Assembly (NCBI GenBank): GCA_003327435.1
Contig: QOQV01000006.1
Span: 110,065-174,064 of the forward strand
Direction: 5' to 3'
From: Ignavibacteriota bacterium
Lineage (GTDB): Bacteria; Bacteroidota; Ignavibacteria; UBA10030; BY39
DNA: 64,000 bases
Below the pieces are notes generated by a model, which saw nothing but the letters and a program-made list of their open reading frames with translations, was not told the DNA's origin and searched no databases. The translations under genes were made by a program, and so were the position numbers. Below are positions 39,561-49,344 of the stretch, piece after piece. Each line of letters starts with the position of its first letter. Position 1 is the first letter of the stretch.

Positions 39561-40796
39561 ATGGAATATATGAAAGCAGTAGTCAAAGAAAAACCCTACC
39601 CTGGAAAAGAATGGCATAAGGGTTTCAAATTGGTAAAAAGGGGTGTACCAGAAGTTAAAAAACCTGATGATGTAAAAATTAAAGTACTTGCAACCGCTAT
39701 CTGTGGGACAGATGTTGGTATTTACAATGCTAAGGATTCTCTTAAAGATTCAATGATGATTCTACAAAAAGATGATGTTATTGTTGGACACGAGTTTGCT
39801 GGAACGATTGCAGATGCAGGAACTTTAGCTAGGAAGCATATTCTAAATCTTTTGAAAGAATTTTATGGTAGGAATACTGTTGTTAGAAAATATCTTGGCA
39901 AAAAAAATCCTCAAAAACTAATTAATGATTCTGACTTTATTAAATTTCTTGAAAAATATTTTTATTTTACAGCTGAAATGCATATTACCTGCGGGAAATG
40001 TGTACAGTGTAAAGCAGGTGAGTATCATGTTTGTCAGAATACCATTATAAACGGAATTCATGGTGATGGCTCTTATGCAGAATATCTTGTTGTTCCTGCA
40101 CGCAATATAAGAATTTTTTTAAAGAGCGATATTCCACTGGAAGTTATTGCTTTTATGGATGCAATTGGAAATGCAACTCATACTGTTCAATCGGTGGATG
40201 TTAAGGGTAAATCAGTTGCAATATTGGGATGTGGAGTACAGGGACTTATGGCAACTGCTGTTGCAAAGTATATGGGTGCAAAAACAATTTTTGTAACAGA
40301 TGCATCACATGGAGAGTTTACACATGATAAACTTGAACAAACAAGATTTCGTTTAGCTCGACTTTATGGTGCAAAATATTGTTATGATGTATCAATTGAT
40401 CGTGAGCGCGAAATGTTCTATAAAAAAGTACTTGAGGAAACAAGAAACGCTGGTGTTGATGCCGTCTTTGAAATGTCCGGCAATTACAAAGCTTACGAAG
40501 ATGCATTTAAAGTTGTGCGTATGGGCGGGACAATATCGTTGCTTGGTATACCTGGTGGTCATATGGTTACTGATTTTGCAAAACATATAATCTTCCCAGG
40601 CATCACGATTAAAGGTATAATCGGTCGGAGAGTTTGGGAAACCTGGGATGTAATGACCGAAATATTGAAGAAAGGACTGGCTAAAAAATTTGTTAGGTCT
40701 GGCTTTATTACACATACTCTTCCTCTCGAACAGGTGGATCAGGGAATAAATGCCATTATGAAAGGTGATGCACTCAAAGTTATATTAAAACCATAA
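39561..40796 (+). CDS. tdh: Zinc-dependent alcohol dehydrogenase family, probable L-threonine 3-dehydrogenase
   Basis: ICGTDVGIYNA, VGHEFAG, HITCGKCVQCKAGEYHVCQNT, AILGCGVQGLMATAVAK; immediately upstream of kbl. Confidence 0.82.
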   Translation: MEYMKAVVKEKPYPGKEWHKGFKLVKRGVPEVKKPDDVKIKVLATAICGTDVGIYNAKDSLKDSMMILQKDDVIVGHEFAGTIADAGTLARKHILNLLKEFYGRNTVVRKYLGKKNPQKLINDSDFIKFLEKYFYFTAEMHITCGKCVQCKAGEYHVCQNTIINGIHGDGSYAEYLVVPARNIRIFLKSDIPLEVIAFMDAIGNATHTVQSVDVKGKSVAILGCGVQGLMATAVAKYMGAKTIFVTDASHGEFTHDKLEQTRFRLARLYGAKYCYDVSIDREREMFYKKVLEETRNAGVDAVFEMSGNYKAYEDAFKVVRMGGTISLLGIPGGHMVTDFAKHIIFPGITIKGIIGRRVWETWDVMTEILKKGLAKKFVRSGFITHTLPLEQVDQGINAIMKGDALKVILKP

Positions 40797-40826
40797 TTTA
40801 TTATAAAAATATAGAAAGGGTTTATT

Positions 40827-42041
40827 ATGAATTTTTTTAATATTATCAATGAAGAATTAAAAAGATTAGAAGAATCAAAAACTTATAAATATGAAGTACC
40901 ACTTCAAAGCCCTCAGGATGGAATTGTTAAGGTTAAAGGGCGAAAGTTAGTTATGTTAGCTTCGAATAATTATCTGGGATTGTCAAATCATCCAGCAATA
41001 AAAAAGGCAGCAATTGAAGGGATTAAAAAATACGGTTACGGAGTTGCTTCAGTCCGTTTTATCTGTGGTACACAGGATATTCACCTTGAATTGGAAAAAA
41101 AGATATCTAAATTTGTTGGAACTGAGGATACCATTTTGTTTTCTTCTTGCTTTGCTGCAAATGAGGGTTTTTTTGCATCACTCACAAACGAAAAATTAGG
41201 TTTCGAGAATTATAAGGATGTCCTATATAGCGATAGATTGAACCATGCAAGCATAATCGATGGTCAGAGATTATGCAAACCAGAAACAACAGATAAGAAA
41301 ATTTACAATCACGCCGATATGGATGATTTGGAGAAATTATTAGCTGAAGATAAAGATAAAAACTATAGATTTAAGATTATTGCGACCGACGGAGTTTTTA
41401 GTATGGAAGGGGATCTTGCTCCTCTGGACCGAATAGTAGAACTTGCAAAAAAATACAATGCCATTGTTTTCGTAGACGATTCACATGCAATCGGGGTTTG
41501 TGGTAAATCAGGTAGAGGAACACCGGAAGCTAAAGGTGTTTTTGGGAAAATAGATGTACTAACTGGAACTTTAGGTAAAGCTATCGGTGGTGCTGCTGGT
41601 GGATACATCAGTGGTAAAAAGGAATTAATTAGTTACCTCAGACAAAAATCAAGGCCGTATACATTTTCTAATTCACTCCCTCCTGCTATAATTTTTGGAG
41701 CTATGGCAGCTTTCGATCTCCTTATGAAAGATAAATCTATTGTTAAACGTCTTCACGAAAACACTGCATATTTCAGAAAACAAATCAAAAATCTTGGATT
41801 CAAGATACTTGAAGGTGAACATCCAATAGTTCCAATAATGCTTGGTGAAGCTGCTATTGCTCAGGATATGAGCAGAGCTTTACTAAAAGCTGGTGTATAC
41901 ATAAAAGGACTATGGTTCCCTGTGGTTCCTAAAGGCGAAGCTAGGTTAAGAGCACAGATCTCAGCTGCACTTACTAAAAAAGATATTGATAATGCTCTGG
42001 ATGCTTTTGAAAGCGTCGGTAAGAAGATGAAAGTAATTTAA
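40827..42041 (+). CDS. kbl: Glycine C-acetyltransferase / 2-amino-3-ketobutyrate CoA ligase
   Basis: [68 protein letters not shown]. Confidence 0.93.
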   Translation: MNFFNIINEELKRLEESKTYKYEVPLQSPQDGIVKVKGRKLVMLASNNYLGLSNHPAIKKAAIEGIKKYGYGVASVRFICGTQDIHLELEKKISKFVGTEDTILFSSCFAANEGFFASLTNEKLGFENYKDVLYSDRLNHASIIDGQRLCKPETTDKKIYNHADMDDLEKLLAEDKDKNYRFKIIATDGVFSMEGDLAPLDRIVELAKKYNAIVFVDDSHAIGVCGKSGRGTPEAKGVFGKIDVLTGTLGKAIGGAAGGYISGKKELISYLRQKSRPYTFSNSLPPAIIFGAMAAFDLLMKDKSIVKRLHENTAYFRKQIKNLGFKILEGEHPIVPIMLGEAAIAQDMSRALLKAGVYIKGLWFPVVPKGEARLRAQISAALTKKDIDNALDAFESVGKKMKVI

Positions 42042-42221
42042 TTGTAATTGAAGGATCGAATGTTTAGAATAACGCAAATTTCCTTTTCATAGTTTATATA
42101 CACAATTTTAAACAAAATATTGATTAATTTTTAAAAAATATAATTGAAAAAAATATTTTTTAAAGTTTTCATAAACCAAGCTTATTCTATGAAGTAAGAA
42201 CATTATTTAGGAGAGAAAAAA

Positions 42222-42995
42222 ATGGGAACAAATTATGTGAATGAGGGAAATTTAAATAACCTGGTATACAGTAAACTGCGAAAAAATGTATATTTCATTG
42301 TCATTGTTTACACTATTATTGGTGGATTATGGATATATTTTTCTGATGAATTGGTAGAATCTCTATATGCTGATGTGCAAACTATTACAGAAATTCAAAC
42401 CTTTAAAGGATGGATATATGTTTTGATAACTGCTATTCTATTATTTTTTATGATTAATCGATTATATAATCAATTGAAAAACTATTATGAACAGGCATTA
42501 AAGAATCATACCAGTTTAAAATTAATATTTGATCATGTTGGAAGCATAATTTGGACTGTAGATAAAGAACTTCGATTTACGTCTTCATATGGTTCTGGAT
42601 TAAAGAAATTAAATTTAAAAATGAATGAAATAGTTGGAAAAACTTTGTATGAGTATTTCGGGGTTGAAAATGACGAATTTTTGCCTATTGCATCTCATTT
42701 GAAAGCATTTAAAGGAAGTTCTGTATTTTTTGAAATTGAATGGCAGGGTAACATATACCATTGCCATCTGGAACCTTTAAAAGAGCCTAATGGTGAAATC
42801 AGCAGTGTAATTGGTGTTGGAGTTGATATTACGGAGCGAAAAATAATAGAAGATAAGTTAAAAAATCAGCTCAATGAATTATTGCAATGGAAAAATGTAA
42901 TATTAAACAGGGAAGAAAAAATAATGGAACTAAAGAAAGAGGTTAATACACTTTTAATTGAGCAGGGTAAACCTATAAAATATTCGAATGTGTAA
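42222..42995 (+). CDS. Membrane PAS-domain protein without an evident output domain
   Basis: Two TM segments flanking IYFSDELVESLYADVQTI...; PAS/PAC core ending VIGVGVDITERKIIEDKL; terminal coiled coil EEKIMELKKEVNTLLIEQGKPIKYSNV. Confidence 0.8.
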   Translation: MGTNYVNEGNLNNLVYSKLRKNVYFIVIVYTIIGGLWIYFSDELVESLYADVQTITEIQTFKGWIYVLITAILLFFMINRLYNQLKNYYEQALKNHTSLKLIFDHVGSIIWTVDKELRFTSSYGSGLKKLNLKMNEIVGKTLYEYFGVENDEFLPIASHLKAFKGSSVFFEIEWQGNIYHCHLEPLKEPNGEISSVIGVGVDITERKIIEDKLKNQLNELLQWKNVILNREEKIMELKKEVNTLLIEQGKPIKYSNV

Positions 42996-43016
42996 GATGT
43001 ACAAATAATTAAATCC

Positions 43017-43045
43017 TTGACTTTAAGCGCTATTCTGCGTATATT
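43017..43045 (+). promoter_or_regulatory. sigma70-type promoter upstream of efp
   Basis: TTGACT-17-TATATT, about 52 nt before ATG 43098. Confidence 0.6.
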
Positions 43046-43097
43046 TTTTTATAATTAATATAATTTTGTTTAAAAAATAAGGTTTATATAGGTTTTT

Positions 43098-43664
43098 ATG
43101 GCTACAACTTCAGATTTTAGAAATGGTTTAACCATTCGAATGGATGGTGAAATTTGGACAATTGTTGAGTTTCAGCATGTTAACCCAGGCAACTGGCGTG
43201 CTTTTGTTAGAACAAAACTTAAAAATATTAAAAGTGGAAAAGTAATTGAAACTCGTTTCAGAGCTGGTGAAACAATAGATATTGTTAGAATCGAAAGAAA
43301 AGAATATCAGTTTTTATACCACGATGGAACATCACTCATATGTATGGATAAGGATACATATGATCAAATCTCAGTACAGGAAGATGTTGTTGGCGAAGGT
43401 AGCAAATATCTTAAAGATGGTGAGAATTTGGAAATTTTGTTCAATGGAAACGAAATAATTGGTGTAGAACTTCCAATAACTGTAGAATTAGAAGTAATAG
43501 AAACTGTACCAGGAGTCAAAGGTGATACAGCAACTGGTGGAACCAAACCCGCAAAAGTTGAAACAGGGGCTACTGTAAATGTTCCGCTATTCATAAATGA
43601 AGGAGATATTATTAAGGTAGATACCCGTACAGGTGAATACTTAGAAAGAGTAAAAACTAAATAA
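43098..43664 (+). CDS. efp: Elongation factor P
   Basis: TSDFRNGLTIRMDGEIWTIVEFQHVNPGNWRAFVRTKLKN, C-terminal GDIIKVDTRTGEYLERVK. Confidence 0.96.
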   Translation: MATTSDFRNGLTIRMDGEIWTIVEFQHVNPGNWRAFVRTKLKNIKSGKVIETRFRAGETIDIVRIERKEYQFLYHDGTSLICMDKDTYDQISVQEDVVGEGSKYLKDGENLEILFNGNEIIGVELPITVELEVIETVPGVKGDTATGGTKPAKVETGATVNVPLFINEGDIIKVDTRTGEYLERVKTK

Positions 43665-43682
43665 ATAACCATCTAAGGTGAT

Positions 43683-44168
43683 GTGATGGATTTAAATTAT
43701 TTGAAAAAATTAACAAAAATACTGGTTGAATCCGGTGTTTCAGAGATAGAGATAGAAGAAGAGGGATTAAAGGTTCGCATTGCTAAACATTCACAAAACA
43801 GTACCATAGTACAACCTCAAGTGGTGCAACCTCAAGTGATTCAACCTACTCAACCTCAGGTTGTTGAAAGACAGGTTCAAAATGTAGCTCAACCAGCTAT
43901 TGAAACAAAGGTGGAAGAAACAAAGAAATTTCATGAGGTTAGATCTCCGATTGTTGGAACATTTTATCGCGCACCTGCCCCAGATGCTGATCCTTATGTT
44001 GAAGTTGGAAAAATTGTCAATAAAGGCGATGTTTTATGCATAATCGAAGCAATGAAGTTAATGAATGAAATTGAATCAGATGTTTCAGGTCGCATTGTAA
44101 AAATCTTGGTTGAAAATGCACAACCAGTTGAATATAATCAGGTTCTTTTTTTAATTGAGCCAGCATAA
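43683..44168 (+). CDS. accB: Acetyl-CoA carboxylase biotin carboxyl carrier protein
   Basis: [22 protein letters not shown], biotinylation motif [10 protein letters not shown]. Confidence 0.95.
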   Translation: MMDLNYLKKLTKILVESGVSEIEIEEEGLKVRIAKHSQNSTIVQPQVVQPQVIQPTQPQVVERQVQNVAQPAIETKVEETKKFHEVRSPIVGTFYRAPAPDADPYVEVGKIVNKGDVLCIIEAMKLMNEIESDVSGRIVKILVENAQPVEYNQVLFLIEPA

Positions 44169-44189
44169 TAATTAAATTCGGGAAATTCA

Positions 44190-45536
44190 TTGTTTAAGAA
44201 AATTCTTATAGCTAATAGAGGTGAAATTGCTTTAAGGATCATCCGTGTATGTCGTGAACTCGGAATTAAATCTGTTGCAGTTTATTCTGAAGCCGATAGG
44301 GAATCGCTCCATGTAAAATTTGCTGATGAAGCTGTTTGTATTGGTCCACCACCCAGCCGTGAAAGTTATTTGAACATTCCCAGAATAATTGCAGCTGCTG
44401 AAATTACCGGTGCAGAAGCAATCCATCCGGGTTATGGATTTTTAGCCGAGAATGCAAACTTTGCTGAAATTTGCACATCTTCGGGTTTAAAGTTCATAGG
44501 ACCGAGTGCCGATTCTATTAGTGCTATGGGAAACAAATCGCTTGCAAAGGAAACAATGAAAAAAGCCAATGTCCCGGTTATACCCGGTAGTGATGGTGTG
44601 GTAACAAAGCTTCAGGATGCAGTTGATATTTCAAGAGAAATAGGTTTTCCTGTTATAATCAAGGCAGTTGCAGGAGGTGGTGGTAAGGGAATGCGAATTG
44701 TAAGAGATGAAGCTGAACTTGAAAAGAATTTTATTATGGCTTCCACAGAAGCTGAAGCTGCTTTCGGAGATCCCGGTGTGTACATTGAAAAATATCTCGA
44801 ACAACCACATCATATAGAAATACAGGTATTTGGAGATAATTACGGAAATGTAGTTCATATGAATGAGCGTGATTGTTCAGTCCAGAGACGTCATCAAAAA
44901 TTGATTGAGGAATCTCCTTCGCCATTTATTAATGCTGAGGTTAGAAAGAAAATGGGAGAAGCTGCAATAAAAGGAGCTAAAAGTGTAAATTATCAGGGTG
45001 CCGGTACAATAGAGTTCCTCGTAGATAAAGAACATAACTTTTATTTTATGGAAATGAATACGCGAATTCAAGTTGAGCATCCGGTAACCGAACAAGTCAT
45101 TGGAAGAGATTTAATCAAACTACAAATTGAAATTGCAGCCGGGAAAAAGTTGGATCATAAGGTAAAAAATCCAGTTGGACACGCTATTGAATGCAGGATA
45201 AACGCAGAAGATCCGTCTAATAATTTTAGACCTTCACCTGGAGAAATTACTGGATTTCACCTTCCAGGAGGATATGGTGTAAGAATAGATACGCATTGTT
45301 ACGCAGGATATAGAATCCCGCCAAATTATGATTCTTTGATTGCAAAATTGATTGTTTACGCTCCAGATAGGAAAAGTGCTATTGATAAGATGGCAGCAGC
45401 GCTCGAAGAGTTTACAATTGAAGGTATTCATACAACTATACCATTTCATAAAAAAGTCATGAAAAACGAATTATTTAGAGCTGGAAAATACGATACATCT
45501 TTTTTAGATAATATCATTTTAACAAATAAGGAATGA
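44190..45536 (+). CDS. accC: Acetyl-CoA carboxylase biotin carboxylase
   Basis: [61 protein letters not shown] start. Confidence 0.96.
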   Translation: MFKKILIANRGEIALRIIRVCRELGIKSVAVYSEADRESLHVKFADEAVCIGPPPSRESYLNIPRIIAAAEITGAEAIHPGYGFLAENANFAEICTSSGLKFIGPSADSISAMGNKSLAKETMKKANVPVIPGSDGVVTKLQDAVDISREIGFPVIIKAVAGGGGKGMRIVRDEAELEKNFIMASTEAEAAFGDPGVYIEKYLEQPHHIEIQVFGDNYGNVVHMNERDCSVQRRHQKLIEESPSPFINAEVRKKMGEAAIKGAKSVNYQGAGTIEFLVDKEHNFYFMEMNTRIQVEHPVTEQVIGRDLIKLQIEIAAGKKLDHKVKNPVGHAIECRINAEDPSNNFRPSPGEITGFHLPGGYGVRIDTHCYAGYRIPPNYDSLIAKLIVYAPDRKSAIDKMAAALEEFTIEGIHTTIPFHKKVMKNELFRAGKYDTSFLDNIILTNKE

Positions 45537-45539
45537 AAT

Positions 45540-45920
45540 ATGAATTTCCCAGAAAATTTGAAGTACACAAAAGAACATGAGTGGATATCAGTTAATGGTG
45601 ATACAGGGGTGGTGGGTATCACTGACTTTGCTCAAAGCGAGCTCGGCGATGTCGTATTTGTTGAACTGCCTGAAGTTGGCAAAGTCCTTAAAGCGGGTGA
45701 TATCTTCGGGACAATTGAAGCCGTTAAAGCGGTATCAGACCTTTTTTCACCAGTATCGGGTACAGTTATCGAAGTTAACAAAGATCTCGAAAACCAACCG
45801 GAATTAATAAACAAAGAACCGTATAACGGCGGTTGGATGATTAAAATAAAATTATCTGACCCATCTGAACTTAATAATCTGTTGGATGTATCACTGTATA
45901 AAACATTAATCGGACAGTAG
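45540..45920 (+). CDS. gcvH: Glycine cleavage system H protein
   Basis: KYTKEHEWISV, GITDFAQSELGDVVFVELPEVG, ESVKA-type lipoylation motif (EAVKAVSD). Confidence 0.95.
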   Translation: MNFPENLKYTKEHEWISVNGDTGVVGITDFAQSELGDVVFVELPEVGKVLKAGDIFGTIEAVKAVSDLFSPVSGTVIEVNKDLENQPELINKEPYNGGWMIKIKLSDPSELNNLLDVSLYKTLIGQ

Positions 45921-45922
45921 AG

Positions 45923-47260
45923 ATGCCATATATTCCAAATACTGAAGAAGATCGCCAGGAAATGTTAAACTCCATTGGAGTAGCAAGTTTTAATGAACTT
46001 ATTAAAAATATTCCAGAAGAAATTATTCTGAAAGAAAAAATTGATATTCCAAAGAGTTTATCAGAATACGAAGTTGTTAAAGAACTGCAACATCTTGAAA
46101 AGCTAAATCATCCTACATCAGAATTGGTTTCATTTCTTGGTGCTGGTTCTTATGACCATTTTATTCCCTCTGCTATTAATGCAATAATAAGCCGTTCCGA
46201 ATTCTATACCGCATACACACCATATCAGGCGGAAGTAAGCCAGGGAACATTGCAGGCAATATATGAATATCAAACAATGATTTGTCAATTAACTGGAATG
46301 GACATTGCAAATGCCTCAATGTATGATGGAGGTTCAGCATTAGCCGAGGCTGCTCTACTGGCTGTTAATCACACAGGACGGAATGAAATAATCGTAGCTG
46401 GAAAAATTCACCCAAATTATTTACGAATCATAAAAACATATTGTGAAGGACAGGGAATTGTAGTAAACGAATTGGTCTCAAGTAGAGGTGCATTATTACC
46501 GGAGAAATTAGCTTTGAATATTTCCGACAAAGTTGCTGCAGTAATCGTTCAGCAACCAAATTTCTATGGCTGTCTCGAAGATGTTGATGAGTTGTCCAAT
46601 ATCACTCACCAGTCTGGTGCACTGTATATAGTAGCCGTTGATCCGATCTCACTCGGAATTTTATCTCCTCCAGGTGATTATGGTGCCGACATAGTTGTTG
46701 GAGAAGGTCAGGTGTTTGGAATTAGTCAAAATTTTGGAGGTCCGTATCTTGGTATTTTCGCAGCAAAAGAATTTTTGTTAAGAAGAATGCCCGGTAGAAT
46801 CTCGGGTATTACTATTGATACAGATGGACAAAGAGGTTTTGTTCTGACAGTTCAAACGCGAGAACAACATATAAGAAGGGAAAAAGCAACTTCAAATATC
46901 TGTACAAATCAGGGATTAATGATGCTCGCTGCAACAGTATATCTGGCATTAATGGGTAAGAAGGGAATTCAGGAAGTGGCTAATTTATGCGTTCAAAAAT
47001 CCCATTATCTTGCTAACGAAATTATAAAAATTCCAGGATTTCATCTAAAATATAAACGACCATTCTTCAAAGAATTTGTAATTCAAACTCCAAAACCAGA
47101 AAACGAAATTATACGAAATCTTGCTCAAAAAGGAATACTTGCAGGTGTAAATTTGCGAATGTTTGATCCTCAGGACGATGGAATTTTAATCGCAGTTACT
47201 GAGAAGAGAACTAAAAAAGAAATGGATGATTTCATTAACGAGTTAAAGGCAATAATTTAA
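45923..47260 (+). CDS. gcvPA: Glycine dehydrogenase (decarboxylating) subunit 1
   Basis: YIPNTEEDRQEMLNSIGV, AYTPYQAEVSQGTLQAIYEYQTMICQLTGMDIANASMYDGGSALAEA, QTREQHIRREKATSNICTNQ. Confidence 0.95.
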   Translation: MPYIPNTEEDRQEMLNSIGVASFNELIKNIPEEIILKEKIDIPKSLSEYEVVKELQHLEKLNHPTSELVSFLGAGSYDHFIPSAINAIISRSEFYTAYTPYQAEVSQGTLQAIYEYQTMICQLTGMDIANASMYDGGSALAEAALLAVNHTGRNEIIVAGKIHPNYLRIIKTYCEGQGIVVNELVSSRGALLPEKLALNISDKVAAVIVQQPNFYGCLEDVDELSNITHQSGALYIVAVDPISLGILSPPGDYGADIVVGEGQVFGISQNFGGPYLGIFAAKEFLLRRMPGRISGITIDTDGQRGFVLTVQTREQHIRREKATSNICTNQGLMMLAATVYLALMGKKGIQEVANLCVQKSHYLANEIIKIPGFHLKYKRPFFKEFVIQTPKPENEIIRNLAQKGILAGVNLRMFDPQDDGILIAVTEKRTKKEMDDFINELKAII

Positions 47261-47304
47261 AAATATTTTAAATTTGAGATATCAATAATTTTGAGGAGGC
47301 AAAT

Positions 47305-48843
47305 ATGCTATCTCAAGTTTTAAGCAGTGCGACATATGGAATTAATGCCCATATTGTTAAAGTTGAAACAAATATTGAAAAGGGACTTTACAGTTTCGTA
47401 GTTGTAGGATTACCTGATAATGCGGTGAAAGAGAGTCGGGAGCGCGTTATAGCTGCAATCAAGAACACTTTTACAAAAATACCAAATATGAAAATCACCG
47501 TCAATCTTGCACCTGCCGATATCAAGAAAGAAGGTTCTGCATATGATTTACCGATTGCAGTGGGTATTTTATCAGCTCTCGAAATAATTAAAAATGATTT
47601 GTTAAATGAATTCGTCATTTTAGGAGAACTTGCACTCGATGGCTCACTTCGTCCAGTTCATGGTGTTTTACCAATCGCTGTTGAAGTTAAAAAAAATAAT
47701 TTGAAGGGTATGATTTTACCTAAAGAAAATGCAAAAGAAGCTGCAATGGTTGAAGGCATCGATGTATATCCAATGAGTAGCTTAAGCGAAACTGTTGACT
47801 TTTTGAATGGTGAGTATGAAATCTTAAAACCCTTTAAAATAGATATGAATGAAGTTTTCTCACAGGAAAGACAATATTCAATTGATTTTTCAGATGTAAA
47901 AGGTCAGGAGAATGTTAAGAGAGCCTTAGAGGTTGCAGCTGCTGGGGCACATAACATAATTATGATAGGACCGCCTGGCTCTGGAAAAACAATGTTGGCA
48001 AAACGACTTCCAACAATATTGCCACCTATGACTTTCGAGGAGGCGATCGAAACAACAAAAATACATTCAGTTGCTGGAACATTGCCACCAAATTCTGCGC
48101 TTGTTGCTACAAGACCTTTCCGTGCACCTCATCATACAATTTCAGATAGCGCTCTCGTTGGAGGCGGAACGATACCACGACCGGGCGAGATCTCACTTGC
48201 ACATCATGGTGTGCTCTTTCTGGATGAATTACCAGAATTTGCTCGGAATGTACTTGAAGTTCTCCGACAACCCCTCGAAGACGCAAAAATTACAGTTAGC
48301 AGATCTAAAATGACTCTCGAGTTTCCAGCAAATTTTATGCTCGTATGTGCAATGAACCCCTGTCCTTGTGGTTTCTATACTGATCCTACAAAAGAATGTA
48401 CCTGCACCCAAATGCAAATCCAAAAATATATGGCAAAAATTTCTGGACCTTTACTCGATAGAATTGATTTACATATCGAAGTGCCGGCAGTAAAATATAA
48501 AGATTTATCAAGTAAAAGTCAGGGAGAATCTTCAGCGGCGATAAGAGAAAGAGTAATCGTCGCAAGAGAAATTCAGATGAGAAGATTCTCTGGTAGAAAA
48601 GGCTTGTTTTCTAATGCTGATATGCAATCTAAGGATATAAAAGAATTCTGCCAGATCGATTCTGCAGGAGAGGAACTTTTAAAAATGGCTATTACCAAAC
48701 TGGGTTTATCTGCCCGAGCTTACGATAGAATTCTTAAAGTATCACGAACGATAGCGGATTTAGCTAAATCCGAAGATATAAAACCAGAACACATAAGCGA
48801 AGCCATCCAATACCGTACACTCGATCGAAATTTATGGATGTGA
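47305..48843 (+). CDS. comM: YifB/ComM family Mg chelatase-like AAA ATPase
   Basis: MLSQVLSSATYGINAHIVKVETNIEKGLYSFVVVGLPDNAVKESRERV, GPPGSGKTMLAKRLPTILP, RPFRAPHHTISDSALVGGG. Confidence 0.95.
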   Translation: MLSQVLSSATYGINAHIVKVETNIEKGLYSFVVVGLPDNAVKESRERVIAAIKNTFTKIPNMKITVNLAPADIKKEGSAYDLPIAVGILSALEIIKNDLLNEFVILGELALDGSLRPVHGVLPIAVEVKKNNLKGMILPKENAKEAAMVEGIDVYPMSSLSETVDFLNGEYEILKPFKIDMNEVFSQERQYSIDFSDVKGQENVKRALEVAAAGAHNIIMIGPPGSGKTMLAKRLPTILPPMTFEEAIETTKIHSVAGTLPPNSALVATRPFRAPHHTISDSALVGGGTIPRPGEISLAHHGVLFLDELPEFARNVLEVLRQPLEDAKITVSRSKMTLEFPANFMLVCAMNPCPCGFYTDPTKECTCTQMQIQKYMAKISGPLLDRIDLHIEVPAVKYKDLSSKSQGESSAAIRERVIVAREIQMRRFSGRKGLFSNADMQSKDIKEFCQIDSAGEELLKMAITKLGLSARAYDRILKVSRTIADLAKSEDIKPEHISEAIQYRTLDRNLWM

Positions 48844-48884
48844 AGTAAGATTAATCAAAGAGATTTCTTCTTTTAAAAATCAAG

Positions 48885-48913
48885 TTGCTACAGTCACTTC
48901 ATTTTTCTATATT
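48885..48913 (+). promoter_or_regulatory. sigma70-type promoter upstream of methylmalonyl-CoA epimerase gene
   Basis: TTGCTA-17-TATATT, 27 nt before ATG 48940. Confidence 0.4.
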
Positions 48914-48939
48914 TAATTAAAAATTACAAGGATTAGTTT

Positions 48940-49344
48940 ATGATAAAAAATTTATCCCATATTGGTATTGCTGTTGAAAATCTAGAGAATTCAATCAATA
49001 TATTTAAAAATTTACTCAATCAATCCGATTATCATACTGAAAAAGTTGAATCGCAAAAAGTAAATCTCGCAATCTTCAAATTGCAGAACTTTAACCTTGA
49101 ATTGCTTGAACCAACATTGGATGATTCACCTATAAAAAAGTTCCTCGATAATAAAGGTGAAGGTATCCATCATATTTCCTTCGAAGTTGAAGATATTAAA
49201 AGTGAACTTGAACGATTGAAAAATAATGGTTTCAAGCTCATTAACGAGCAACCTGTTATGGGTGCAGAGGGTAAGTTAATTGCATTTGTCCATCCAAAAT
49301 CCACAAATGGCGTTTTGATTGAGTTGAGTCAGAAAGAAAAATGA
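48940..49344 (+). CDS. mce: Methylmalonyl-CoA epimerase
   Basis: LSHIGIAVENLENSINIFKNLL, GEGIHHISFEVEDI, FVHPKSTNGVLIELSQ. Confidence 0.92.
   Translation: MIKNLSHIGIAVENLENSINIFKNLLNQSDYHTEKVESQKVNLAIFKLQNFNLELLEPTLDDSPIKKFLDNKGEGIHHISFEVEDIKSELERLKNNGFKLINEQPVMGAEGKLIAFVHPKSTNGVLIELSQKEK

Noticed and set aside
40392-40715. 107-aa minus-strand ORF within tdh
   Set aside because: Antisense to a strong coding region, no motif.
42128-42170. AT-only inverted repeat (AAAAAATAT...ATATTTTTT) upstream of the PAS protein
   Set aside because: Pure A/T stem in AT-rich DNA is expected by chance; no T-tract or conserved loop to support a regulatory RNA.
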